Notes: generated from the sequence alone by a model not told the origin. 64,000 nucleotides of DNA from Litsea cubeba (GCA_012931725.1 CM022951.1:15437992-15501991); one strand, 5' to 3'. Positions 20,815 through 31,442 are shown, counted from the stretch's first letter. Made by a program: numbers and translations.

Positions 20815-22990
20815 CATCCAAGCATCAAGTTCGGCTTCCTCCTGTTCTAGCTGTTTTAAAGCCTCATCAGGTATTTCTCGAACAGCTTCAGAACCAATGA
20901 TGCCCTGGTCACCGAGAAAGCCTATCTTGTGCTTCTCTCCTGAAAGGACCAAACTTCCTCTCGCCGGACGCCATCCGACTTTCCAAGGCCCTTTCTAGAT
21001 GCCAGCTTCACATCAAGCTCCTTCTTGGAAATCCCCCGATATGCCAAAAAGCTCTCCGCGAACCACTTCGCAAAGCCGGCGGTCCGGGAAGTCAACAACA
21101 CAGGATAAGAGATCATGGCTGTAGTGTCTTCAGCACTATAGAAAGCCCATGCATTTCTCCCGTCCTGTAAACCTCCAAAGCGCTTCACCATGCTTGAAGG
21201 CGCTCCAACAACGCCTTGAGGAAAGCCCAACTGCAAAGCAAAGCGAGAGGGTACACCATCGTGCCGACACGTATGCTGAAAAGCCACTCCTTCTCTGCAT
21301 TCGTCAAGGAGTAATGCCTTCCCGACCCCGCCCTGGTAGAGTCTCGGGAGGCACCAAAATCAAAAGCCTTCTTCCGCAACTCTGGAGAAAGCTTCACTGA
21401 AGATTGCCCTATCTCGACGTCCCTGAACCGTCGGATCCTCATGCTGGCAAACTAAAGTGATTCGGACACGGCTTTGCCCTTAGCCAGCCGAATCATCAGA
21501 GGATCATCATCCTGTGCGACACCCAGCCGGTGGAAGCCAGGACAGTGGTACACGTACCACGAATAAAAGATGTGGGCTGAAAATACCCTATTCATGGGAA
21601 GCCAAAGCCGAACCAAAAAAGCAGCAGCCTGTAGTTCGATACACAGGTAGGAGTAAAGAGCTGGCACCAAAGCAAGCTGCTCTCCAAACGCCATCTGACA
21701 AGCCGAAAAAATACAATGCGGCCTGATGTGCGTTCCATCTCCTCCAGCAAAAATAGCCTCACCAAGCCAATAAGTGAGATAAACAGCGAGATCTCTCCGT
21801 AGTGCAATGTCAGGACATATGGCGTTTGTACTCGCACAGAAATCTCTCAAATCTTCTTGCATAGCCAAGATCTTCTTCGAACTTGGATCCTGAGCCCTGG
21901 CTTCTTGGGTCACACTATCAGAAGACTCCCTGCTATCAAAAAAGTTGGGGAACGAAGAGTTAGAACTCTTTTAACTGCTGGATCTCACTTTCATATACTC
22001 TTTCTCCTTCAAAAAATCATAGAAGGCGACGAGCTGAAAGTACAGAAGCCTGAACTCCTCAGACTACCCCTCAAGGATGCTGTCAATCGACATAAACTCC
22101 TTATAGAGTTTGCCAAGGATGGGCAATCCAGTAATGGCGCTCAGCTCCTTCAAAGAGAAATCAATCTCACCATTCGTCACAACAAAGGTATTGGTTTGTG
22201 GGAGGAATGACTCCAGCATAGCCATGAAGGCCTCGTCGGAAAAGATCACGGTCTCCCTAAAGGCGCGGACCGCATCAAAAATCACGGCTTCCTTCAAAAC
22301 GGCTCCACCAATCAGCAGGATGCGATCAGTCCACACTTCCACTATGAGTCAGCATTGAAACGGCCACGAAGTCGAAAAGGCTTTATCCAATTGCTGCCGT
22401 CACCGCTGAAAATACCAAGGCCCACCGGTCTCAAATCGACCGACGGATAATCAGAACCCTGGTAGCCGCTGGATGGCATCAACAGGTCCATGTCAACAGG
22501 CGACCTCTCCGTATATCTAGGAGAACCGCCAACAAAAACCCCGGTCTTGATTACATTTGTCCTTCTCACCCAGCTTGAAGGATCTTCCCTCTTAGAGCAC
22601 GTGGGGGTAAGGCCCATGATCGAGACGGTGCGATCAAACGTCGACCGGGTAACAACAGTCTTCTTCTCACCATCTGCTGTGAAAGAGAACTAAAAACATC
22701 TCCTCTGGTATGTCATGTCATTAGGGTCGGCATCACCAAAGAAGAAGGTAGGCTTGGGTAAAACACTCTGATCTTCCATCACCCATGGACGACTGCTTAA
22801 CATGATCTTATAGAATTCCTCTCCCTTGAGAGCGATCAGTCGCTGCCTCATCTCATCCCTATTGAGGGAGTCGCATTCTTCCAAATTTCTCTCAACATAC
22901 TGGACCTTCTCAAAGGCCTGCTGAACGGTCGGATTAGAAGATCTAACAGATCGATGAGGAGCGCTTGTAGCAGGCTCTTTACCCTTGTTC
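20815..22990 (-). pseudogene. Antisense gene, N-terminal plant-mobile-domain-like block, decayed
   Basis: Reading right to left, segments include DSLNRDEMRQRLIAL (near 22850), TNTFVVTNGEIDFSLKE and AITGLPILG (near 22130), IRPHCIFSACQMAFGEQLA (near 21700) and GFPQGVVGAP (near 21210). Their order and the pattern of an N-terminal GE-x-x-x-SLKEL..GLPI motif followed by an aromatic-rich helical block match the plant mobile domain (PMD, aminotransferase-like) carried by transposons and by MAIN/MAIL-type host genes. Most of 22342-21185 stays in one phase with three in-frame stops; there are frameshifts near 22342, 21260 and 20990, and a TAG at 22690. Function in the element is unknown. The PMD assignment is by recall of motif shape and needs a profile search. 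Confidence 0.7.
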
Positions 22991-23880
22991 GTTCTGGAGG
23001 AACCACTTGCAAAGGATGGAAAAGAAAAAGATCAAACATCAAAATGAAAGAATTTCGCTAAAAAAATCTGGCGAAATTTTGACATGATGCTGGGGCAATT
23101 CCGAAGAAAAGGAACTATCCCGAAAGAAATAGAAAGCTTGAAGATGGGCTCAACATTGCTGCGAGTTTCGAAACTCCAAACTTTCGAAACCTCAAAGTCT
23201 CCACAAAATCAGGAAGGGCTCAACATCGCTGCGAGCTCCGAATTCCCAAATTTGCGAAAACTTTCAGGTCTGCTATCACATCATGCTACAATTCAATTTT
23301 CAAAAAAAATATATACATGTTCAAGGTTTGCGAAAAAAATGCATTATCATGATGAGCAAAAAAAAAAAAGAAACTTTCTCAAAAAAAAGGGGAAAGAAAA
23401 CAAAAAAAAAAAAGAAAAGAAAAAAGGGGATGGCCCACAGGCCATGTGGCCGTACGGCCAGATCAGTACGGATCTGTCCGTACAGCCCACAAAAAAAAAA
23501 AAAACACATGCAAAAAAAAAAGAGAAGAAAGAAAGAAAAAAAAACGTGTAAAAAAAAAAGGAAGCAAACACGTGGAAAAAAAAAGAAGAAAAGAAAAGAA
23601 AGAAACAAAAAAAAGAGAGAAATAACCTTTTTTTTTTCCTACAATGGGGTTTTCTTGAAAAAGGGAACTTACTTGAAGCCATTGATGGGGAAGAAGAAGA
23701 AAAGTCTTGAAGATCTTGAAGAAGAAGAACTCTTGGTCTTGAAGTCCTCTTGGGATTGTTGCAAAAAAAAGCAATAAGAGCAAGAGATCCAACCTCCTCC
23801 TTGCTTTTATATAAGAGAGCAAACCAAAGAAGGAAAGAAGAAAGAGGTAAGTGTTACTAATTAGTAACCTTACCAAAAGA
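22991..23880. other. A-rich region upstream of the antisense gene
   Basis: It would hold the 5' end and promoter of the antisense gene. A short duplicated sequence (AGGGCTCAACAT..GCTGCGAG around 23146 and 23216) is followed by poly-A-rich DNA and a GC palindrome, GGCCGTACGGCC, at 23447-23458. On the minus strand TATATAAAAGC at about 23803-23813 could be a TATA box. Lysine- or phenylalanine-rich frames here are low-complexity readings. Confidence 0.5.
23803..23812 (-). promoter_or_regulatory. Possible TATA box of the antisense gene
   Basis: On the minus strand TTATATAAAAGCAAGG occurs about 815 bases before the first recognised antisense coding sequence. It is the best core-promoter-like motif in that direction. 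The gap to coding sequence would need a long leader or further exons. Confidence 0.35.
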
Positions 23881-24120
23881 AAGAGATTAGAAAGATTCTT
23901 TCCCAAAAGAAAGATATCTTGAGGGATTTTCTCCCCAAAAAAGAAATCAATGAGAGATTTTCTCCCAAAAGATAGGATCAATGAAGGATTCTTTCCCAAA
24001 AGAAAGATATCTTGAGATATCCTATCCCAAAATAAAGGGAACATGAGAGATTCTCTCCAAGTAAAGATATTCTTAGATATTCTCTATCCAAAGGAGATAT
24101 TTTTGGATATTCTTTACAAA
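23881..24120. repeat. Degenerate ~40-bp repeats in the 3' untranslated region
   Basis: Units built on AAAGATATCTTGAGAGATT and TCTCCCAAAAGA recur about six times with many substitutions. No protein-coding content. Confidence 0.6.
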
Positions 24121-24420
24121 AATGACACCATATGAGATCTAAGCCATTTCAAAAGCTTAAGGTCCCATGGGTTAGCCCATATGAGCCAGGTTTGACCACC
24201 TAGGCACAAAAAAAAAAAAAAATTGGGCTTTTAGTCAAAGAGAAATTCCTCTTACCAAGAGTATACAAAAATGGTTTCATGCCTCTTTTGAGTTGATTGG
24301 ACCATACAAAGAAAATTTCAAGCCCCATGAGCTTCCAAAAATCAAACCATCCAGCCTCATCTACCAAATTGAGCCAAAATCTTGAAATTGACATTCCATA
24401 AAAATCCAAACCAAATCCTG

Positions 24421-24645
24421 GTCCCCTAACTTGCCACATACAGCCTGTTAGGCCACAAGACCAAAATTAAAAATCAAAACATGATCCCCTAACTTGCCAC
24501 ATACAGCATGTTAGGTCACAAGATCAAAACCAAAATTGATCCCCCAACATTCCACATACAGCTTGTTGGGTCACGCGGTCAAAACCAAACCCGACCCCCT
24601 AACCTGTCACATACAGCCTGTTAGGTCACAAGGTCAAAACCCAAA
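24421..24645. repeat. Four-copy 55-62-bp tandem repeat near the polypurine tract
   Basis: Copies begin near 24421, 24483, 24538 and 24593. Each has CCCCTAACTTGCCACATACA, GCCTGTTAGGTCACAAG and a CAAAAC spacer. It is the third tandem family of the 3' region. Confidence 0.88.
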
Positions 24646-24849
24646 TCCACATCCCTGATGTCATCTTCAAAACTTTGCCTCGAGATGGTACGTGATCCCT
24701 TTCACTACCATAAAATTCCCCTGGAAGCTCAAAAGGCTACAAATACCAAAAGAAAGACTGCTCAAAGACTCTTGGTCCAGTCACAGGCTCTCCTTCAAAA
24801 ATCTCTTCGAGGTACATCGACTACAAAAGTTAAGCAACTCGTCGCTGTA

Positions 24850-24865
24850 CCTCGAGGGGGCATTT
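24850..24865 (+). other. Polypurine tract of the inner element
   Basis: CTCGAGGGGGCATTT directly precedes the 3' LTR. The G run and its position fit the plus-strand priming site. Confidence 0.75.
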
Positions 24866-27389
24866 GTTGACACCAAAAATGTCACTTTGCATCTTCAAGA
24901 TCCAAAAGAGCTACATGAAGTCGCAACCTGCCATAAATAGGCAATACTACTTTCAAAAAATCAAATCTTGTCAGAATCAAACAAAAAATTGCAAGATCCT
25001 TCAAGACAGCCAAAAGAGGAGTACACAAGAAGTTTTGGGCCATTTCAAAATCATTTGGCCTAACTTCGCTTCTCCGGCAGCTCAGAAGGAGCTTCCGGTG
25101 GAGAAAGCATTGGAGACACTAAATCTTCGATCAAAGCCGATGGATGGTCTCAAAATACATCCAAAAGGCTCCACGTCAAGTTCCGAGTCAAACCGACAAC
25201 GTTTGACCTTACATCAACCCTCGAACAGCTAAATCAAGCCTCTCGACGGCGAGAACCACCGAGGCCATCACTCATCAGATAGAGCACATGGACGGCTTCA
25301 AAATGCTTACAAAGGGCTACACATCAAATTTCAGGTCATTTCGACAACATTTGACCATACTTTGATGCTCGGAAGCCAAATCAGGCCTCTCAGCGGCGAA
25401 GCTCCCCGGGACCATGGTTTCCAAGACAGAGCCTATGGATCATCTTAAAATGACTCCAATAGGTTCCCTGTCAAATTTCAAGTCAATCGGACATCGGTTG
25501 ACCGCACATCAAGACGCGACATCTTCATCGCGACAAAAGCAAGTCTACTGGTGATAGGACCCCAAACGGCTTCAAAACTCAAACAAAAGCCTATGGTTAG
25601 TCTTATTTATTGCTCAGCAGGCTTCACCCCAAATTTCAGGTCATTCCGACATCGTTTGACCCAATTTCAGCTTCTGACGGAAAATCGGCAGCTCTGCGCA
25701 ACAAAGTCTTCGGCTTTCTCAGAAAATTAGAAACTTTGCAAAATAAAATGCAAGGATTCTCATCAGGTTTTCTACAGGGAAATCAGGCAAATATTTTATC
25801 AAAAATGTCAAGGAAAAATACAGAAGAAAAAAGAATCGAAAAACAGTAAAAACGGACACAAAACGGGACAAAAGGGGGGAAAAAAACCCCAGGGTCGCCG
25901 GCGACCCTAGGGCCCGGGATTGCCCGGTGGGCCCCGGAAACCCCGTTTTTCACCGTTTTTTTCTCGATTCGAAGCGTCCGGCCTCTGGTATTTTCCAAAA
26001 TTCATACTTTTGAGACATTAAATCCTCTGACATCAGTCAAAAACATGGGTTAATCATCAAGAGTATCGAAATCTACATTGATCGCCAACTGGTCAACCAA
26101 AAAAATGTGTGCTTTCTACCTGACCGATCGAGAAATCGACAGGACAGATGGCACCGACCCTCTGTTGGCAACCAACACGTGAAGTTACATGGTCATCCAA
26201 TGTCGATCTACATGAAGATCCATCGATGATCATCGCCAGAAGAATCCCAAAAGACGCGGCACGGCCCGCGACTCTTCAACAGCTCGGCGACCACTTAATG
26301 CGATTAATTGACTAGCTTTATTACAGTCATTAATCCATTTCTTGGATGGACCAATTAAAAGCAAGCATCCGGGAGTTACAAGTCAAGAGATTCATGGCAT
26401 TTGACCCATGAAACTCCTCCCATCACGGCGATTAAAGGCGATTAAATGCCCTCAATCTCCTCCGGCCAATCAGAAGCCAAGAAAAAGGAGTTACAAAATA
26501 AAGAATTCAATCTTGTAACTCCTCCCTTTATGTAGCTTTATGACAATTAAGGCTCATAAACCCTCCTAAATGGCTACCTAAAAGCCTATAAGTAGGATAG
26601 CATTCCAAAGAAACAAAAAAAAAAAAAAACACAGAGACACGGACAAAGCACAGAAATTCAGAGAAGGAAAGAGAGAAAACTCTGCGGAAGTTCTACACTG
26701 ACCACCGCTACAAGGTGACAAAAGTCCCTTGGGGGGTACCCCCCCAAGGTCCTTGCCTTCTCCTTCTGCCTCCAATGGCTTAGACATGGCTTTTCAGCCC
26801 GTCTACTTGGCTTTTTATTAGGCATAGGACCTTCTCTTGGTCTTTGTCCTCTAAAAACCTGAGGTTATAGCCAAGCCAAGCGAATCAATAGCATCCTCTG
26901 TTCTCATCTGCATGGATGATGGCGAAGTCCACATATGGCTTGCGACCGTCAATCTGAACGGGTCCCCCACAATCTCCTGAGAAGTTAGATCCTCCTTTTC
27001 TTGCTTTTCATTGTAGTTTGTATTTTTTTTAAAGAGACAAAAATCACAACTCTTGTCTTTCATTATTGATAAGGATTGTAAATCGGCTATAAACGCCAAA
27101 ATCGGCTATAAATGTCAAAAAAAACCGCCTTTCACGGCAAATCAAGAAAATGTCTCTTTTCTTAAATATATGTGCAATGGAAAACTTGAAAGAAGTTGAT
27201 TTCCTTTTTACTTGCGAAGGTTGATCTCCGGATCACCACTTGCAATTCCAAGTAAAATAGAAAATCTGGCACACCCACACAAAGAAATGTTGATGCACGC
27301 CTCTGCCCCCCGGTTACGAAAGGGTCGGACCCAACGGACTCCCACGTCCGCCGACCTCAGTAGGACCAGGCATGGAGCGCGGTCCATCA
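24866..27389 (+). repeat. Inner element 3' LTR
   Basis: Begins TGTTGACACC and ends GGTCCATCA. It is 50 bp shorter than the 5' LTR: it lacks one GC hairpin unit and has two fewer CGGCTATAAA units. Its TATA box reads TATAAGTAG. Point differences are scattered through its length, so the insertion is not very recent. Confidence 0.93.
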
Positions 27390-27394
27390 CGAGG
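27390..27394. repeat. Target-site duplication of inner element, right copy
   Basis: CGAGG, matching 4118-4122, and continuous with the resumed tandem array. Confidence 0.93.
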
Positions 27395-27960
27395 TGCACA
27401 CATAACGCGAGCTGGATAAGACCCACTGGCTGGGCACCAGGGGCGCGCCGGCAACCTGGCTAGGGCGCCGAGGTGCACACATAACGCGAACTGGATAAGA
27501 CCCACTGGCTGGGCGCCAGGGGCGCGTCGACAACTTGGCTAGGGTGCCGAGGTGCGCTCATAACGCGAACTGGAGAAGACCCGCTGGCTCGTCGCCCGGG
27601 GCGCGTCGGCAACCTGGCATGGGCGCCGAGGTGCACACATAACGCGAACTGGATAAGACCCACTGGCTGGACGCCAAGGGCGCGTCGGCAACCTGGCTAG
27701 GGCGCCGAGGTGCACACATAACGCGAACTGGATAAGACCCACTGGCTGGGCGCCAGGGGCGCGTCGGTAACCTGGCTAGGGCGCCGAGGTGCACACATAA
27801 CGCGAACTGGATAAGACCCACTGGCTGGGCGCCAGGGGCGCGTCGGCAACCTGGCTAGGGCGCCGAGGTGCACTCATAACGCGAACTGGAGAAGACCCGC
27901 GGGCTCGTCGCCAGGGGCGCGTCAGCAACCTGGCATGGGCGCCGAGGTGCATGACGTGGA
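27390..27960. repeat. Right part of ~79-bp tandem array of the outer element
   Basis: About seven units, for example near 27470, 27548, 27627, 27706, 27782 and 27866, carry GCGCCGAGGTGCACACATAA and CTGGCTGGGCGCCAGG. Some units have GCTCATAACG and GGAGAAGACCCGCTGGCTCG instead, a second subtype also seen at 3890-4000. Open frames on either strand in this array are repeat readings, not genes. Confidence 0.88.
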
Positions 27961-28283
27961 GGCCAGCATGAGGGCGACACCGACGTGAGATCAAGAATCT
28001 GGCGCTGTTGCCGCGATGCACGAAGTCGAGATCTGGCACGTAGCCGAGACGCAAGAGGTCATTAGAGGACCGTGCAATCAAGGCTGACAGTAGAGAACCG
28101 TGCCGTCGAAATGACGGTAGAGGGTCGTACGATCGAAGCCGACAGTATAGGGTCGTATCGGTGTCATCGAAGCTGACGGCACCATCAAAGCTGACAGTAG
28201 AGGACCGTGCCACCAAAAATGACGGTAGATGGTCGTGCGATCAAAGCTGACGGACGGTCGAAGCTGAAGGATGATAGGAGGCT
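27961..28283. repeat. Degenerate short repeats of the outer element
   Basis: Units around GACGGTAGAGGGTCGTGCGA and TCGAAGCTGACGG recur about six times. They sit directly downstream (minus sense) of the gag fragment and have no supported coding content. Confidence 0.55.
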
Positions 28284-28841
28284 TCAGTAGCCCCCTGAGC
28301 TGGAAGGGATGTCTGCTGAGCTGGGTGAATTGCTTGCCGAACTGGAGGAGATAGTTGACCGACCTCGAATGAGGCCGACCGTCTCCATGTTTTGCTGGAT
28401 TGCTTGCCTGACGCGCTGGTTAAGCCATTCTTTGAGGTCTGCGTCTTCCTCCAGTTTTCGTCTCAATTTCTTTAAGGGATTGGTGGATGGAGCTGAGGTC
28501 GCCCCTTCTTCTTGTAGCTGCTGCTGAAGTTGACAGATCAACTCGTCCTGCGCTTGGATGACAAGGTTTTGGGCCCTAATCTTCGTGAGGAGAGAATCGA
28601 CGTTGTCCATCTGATCCTGAGATGCATCTGGCTGAGAATCCTCTTGCCGGGAAGGCTCCAATCGAAGGTTATCTCGTCAGGAAGGTATTGGGACCTTCTT
28701 AGAGGATGAACCTGACTGAGCTTCCGGCCTTTGGATACTCGCTGGACCAGATTTTGCCCCGGACCTCCTATGGCGGGGGACCGGCGGCAGCCGCGCCGGC
28801 AGTGCTGATGGTTCTTCTTCCTTTCTGGTTATTCGAGGCAT
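28284..28841 (-). pseudogene. gag fragment of the outer element with one premature stop
   Basis: On the minus strand an ATG at 28841 lies 32 bases after the primer-site-like sequence. The frame of 186 codons runs to a TGA at 28284 with a single in-frame TGA at 28677-28679, which sits before a CG and could come from CGA by C-to-T change. The N-terminal part is Pro/Arg-rich (ARLPPVPRHRRSGAK). The middle is a predicted coiled coil (VIQAQDELICQLQQQLQEE) and NPLKKLRRKLEEDADL. It resembles gag N-terminal regions of plant gypsy elements in position and composition. No capsid core, nucleocapsid or pol follows. Confidence 0.65.
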
Positions 28842-28872
28842 GGTGTTTGGGGGAAGATGACTTTTTGCTCGT

Positions 28873-28890
28873 TCCCCACAGACGGCGCCA
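28873..28890 (-). other. Primer-binding-like site of the outer element
   Basis: On the minus strand TGGCGCCGTCTGTGGGGA starts two bases after the LTR. Its first nine bases complement the 3' end of plant aspartate tRNA as I recall it; the rest does not match well. It fits reverse-transcription priming from the right-hand LTR. Confidence 0.65.
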
Positions 28891-28892
28891 AT

Positions 28893-29700
28893 TGTAAGCG
28901 CATAAAATATCACTCACAAAGATAGGGGGTGTAGCCGGAGCTCTTTGGTTAAACACCGATGCCTGCCTGAAACCTGAGAAGGGGGAGGAAGAACAGTAGG
29001 TCAGAGGACCCCGGCTGTGGGCAGCGCAGGGCTCTCCGATGCCTAAGTCAGTATGAGAACTGGACTAAGGATAGAGATTTTGGGGAAGAAGGTGATACCA
29101 GTGTGTGGTTCTCTCGGCCCGGAGGGAGAGAGAGCTCTTACTGTTCTTGTTTGGCTCTTTTTATAGAGGAGAGGAGACAAGGAGGTGACTATGTCAGGGA
29201 GCTGTCCCATCGTAGCACGTCGTGTCGCATCGGGCCATACCCGGGCGTCTGTGGATGCCGTTCTGTCAGCGGACGTAGGCGGCAGGGATGACCCTGTCAG
29301 AAGATATGGGCGGTGCCCTTGTCTTGTCGCACGTGCTGTAGCGTGCTTGAGCGTCCAAAGGAGGACAGCTGTCAGCCCCTGCCTTGGCTAGTTCTGGCAT
29401 CCTGACCGAGGTCGGGGTGTGTTGCCGAGGTCGGTGAGCCGAGTTCGGGGAAGACCTTGACTTGGCTAGAGACCTCGCAGAGACGCCGAAGTAGAGGACC
29501 GGATAAAGTCCCCAGCCGGGCTGGGGATGCCTGGCCGAGGTGGAGCTTATGAGCGTATAGCCGAAGTGGATTCGTTTGGCCAAGCTGGAGACTGACACTA
29601 TCGCCGAAACCGAGCCTTACCGAGATGGACTAGCTGGTGCGGGAATCTCGGATGCTACATCTGACAGGGATTCCGGCGAGTTCGGGATTATCCCCACACA
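28893..29700 (-). repeat. Outer element LTR, right copy (5' LTR in element sense)
   Basis: TGTAAGCGCATAAAATATC to TATCCCCACACA, pairing with 2533-3335. The minus-strand TATA box TATAAAAAG is at 29157-29165, so the U3 lies to its right and R/U5 to its left. Confidence 0.92.
29157..29165 (-). promoter_or_regulatory. TATA box of the right outer LTR
   Basis: TATAAAAAG on the minus strand, in the LTR that heads the element, so the likely promoter for its RNA. Confidence 0.65.
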
Positions 29701-29705
29701 ATGTT
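29701..29705. repeat. Target-site duplication of outer element, right copy
   Basis: ATGTT, identical to 2528-2532. Confidence 0.9.
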
Positions 29706-30203
29706 TAAATGTGGTTGTGTCTCAGTCCCAGGATCCATAGCTGCATGTGGACTTGGTTCATATAAAAGTACAATTGCATTATTAATAATGTTATTATTAT
29801 TATTCTGATGTCTGAGTTGTAAGAAAATAGGAATTTTCTACTTATATTTCTCCTAAAGAAGGTTAGTCAATACTTTTAGTCTTCGAACAAATCCAGATTC
29901 AAAGGACTTAGTAAGTCCTAGTGGGGATAAAGGCAACCATTTTCATATCACAATTCGATCAAAAAAATCTTGTACTTAGCATGCATCGAATGTCGAAAGA
30001 AGGTCCTGAGAACTGAGGAAAACAGTTACTGCCTGGGTTGCAACCTCTCTACCAATGAGACTTAACCAAGGTAATTCAACAAATGTAAACACTATAAAAT
30101 AATATTTAAAATCAGCAAAATACGTTGCACATGTACCTAACAACATATCATTGCTCTATAGGTACATCTTGTGTCTCACATTGATTGATTGTACGAATAC
30201 TTT
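29706..30203. other. Intergenic DNA
   Basis: No gene, RNA or repeat structure was recognised. A short run of TTATTATTATTATT lies near 29790. Confidence 0.5.
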
Positions 30204-30511
30204 GGGCATGTTTTGGGGCTTTACTAATGGAATTGAGTGAAGTAAATATTATTTTGAATAAAGAATAAAAGATAAGTAGGTTATGAAGGTATTTTATTTT
30301 TAGTTGTTTGTGATGGGATATTTTTGATCTTTTGCATTGTGAAGTAGAGTTTTCTTATCTTTTAGTAGAGAAAGGGGGTTGTTTTTTTACTTTTTTTTTT
30401 AAAAAATATGGCGGGAACTTTGAATTAAAGTGCTTTTGATGTAACTTTTTTTTGAAAAATGAGAGCTTTATTTTACTTGACTCTATTAATAGAGTTGCCA
30501 AACAAGCCCTA
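30204..30511. mobile_element. MITE-like repeat, copy 1 (hAT-like ends)
   Basis: 308 bp closely matching 47957-48264. Both begin GGGC..TGTTTTGGGGCTT or similar and end GTTGCCAAACAAGCCCTAA, with imperfect terminal inverted repeats of about 40 bp (GGGC-TGTTTGG.. and TTACTAATGGA..). Interior has ATGGCGGGAA and long T runs. No protein. No clear duplication was found around this copy. Confidence 0.75.
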
Positions 30512-31005
30512 AAATATTGTGCTGTTTGATGATGAACTCACACAACTCTTACAAACAAGCAGTGATGAGCTTTCTTCATTTATAGTAGATGTAAGTTTAT
30601 TCCCAAATAATATATCTTTCATCACATTGAAATATTAAAAGTAGTTTCTACCATTCATGACCAATACTTTCTATATAGGAAAATGGGGTGACGAAGTGGT
30701 AGACAAGAGCAAGAGTGTCCAATGGAGGTCTTTTATTTTCTACTTAAAATTGAAAAAAAAAAACAGACATTAATGACCCGAATCAATAATGTTGGGTAAC
30801 AAGGATGGCAGATATAGACTACGTTGCGGAGCCAAATCGGTTGTTATCACTCATATTACAATGCTCTCAATTTAGATTTTGTAATAAAGTGCTAAGAAAG
30901 TGTGGGGATGCATAAACATTCAACAAAATATATTGTATCCTTGATCTTTTGTTCCGATGTTCTTTATTCCTACAGCTCTATGTTTTTTTCCTCACCACGC
31001 GTAAA

Positions 31006-31045
<40 letters not shown>

Positions 31046-31442
31046 TTCAAGATTGAGCAATCAATTTCATTCTATGGAATCTTTATATTCATACAAATAT
31101 ATATCTATTTGATGTTTATCACAATTGTGTTTTTGCATACTTGAAATACAACTATAATTATGCAATGAAAATTTCATTGTAACTATCATAACTTCTTTCT
31201 TATTCTTTTTTTTTCCATAATTACAAGTATATTGCATATTCATGTATCAAAATTGACTTAAACGAGGTTCGTACTAAAGCATGTTCATAGGGTTGAACTA
31301 TAGAAAGATAACTACTTATTCCATGTATGTATATCTTCTAATTTATTATGTCATTTAATTAACTATATTTCAAAATACCTCTAATAATTTAAACGCAAGT
31401 GAATGAACCAATTTTAAAGGTACCAATGTCTACACGGGTTTT
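30512..31442. other. Intergenic DNA with CT and TA microsatellites
   Basis: A/T-rich sequence with stops in all frames. A (CT)n-(TA)n tract lies at 31006-31045. Nothing else is supported. Confidence 0.5.
31006..31045. repeat. (CT)n(TA)n compound microsatellite
   Basis: Twelve CT units run directly into about eight TA units. Confidence 0.95.

Larger units (their letters stand above)
4123..27389 (+). mobile_element. Tat/Ogre-like Ty3/gypsy LTR retrotransposon, 23.3 kb, decayed
   Basis: Long LTRs (2574 and 2524 bp, TGTTGACACC to CATCA) flank an unusually large interior. The features that point to the Tat/Ogre lineage are its size, an extra ORF before gag, gypsy order (protease, RT, RNase H, integrase), a second RNase H-like domain between RT-RNase H and integrase, tandem repeats in the 3' untranslated part, and an antisense ORF there. 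No chromodomain was seen. Sense frames carry several frameshifts, an RNase H deletion and in-frame stops, so this copy is not autonomous. The 5-bp TSD is perfect. Family assignment rests on architecture and motif reading, not on a tree. Confidence 0.9.
2533..29700 (-). mobile_element. Outer non-autonomous LTR retrotransposon (minus strand), split by a nested element
   Basis: Two direct repeats of about 805 bp (2533-3335, 28893-29700) that begin TG and end CA are flanked by ATGTT. On the minus strand the right LTR is followed by a primer-binding-like site and a gag start, and the left LTR is preceded by a G-rich tract (CCTGGGGGACTAT), so the element reads right to left. Subtracting the inner insertion leaves only about 2.3 kb of internal DNA. 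It has a gag fragment and tandem repeats and no protease, RT or integrase. It must have depended on a partner element for mobility (inference). The TG/CA ends, TSD, primer site and polypurine tract all agree. Confidence 0.9.

Noticed and set aside
23283..24044. Lysine-rich and phenylalanine-rich frames
   Set aside because: Translations of A-rich low-complexity DNA.
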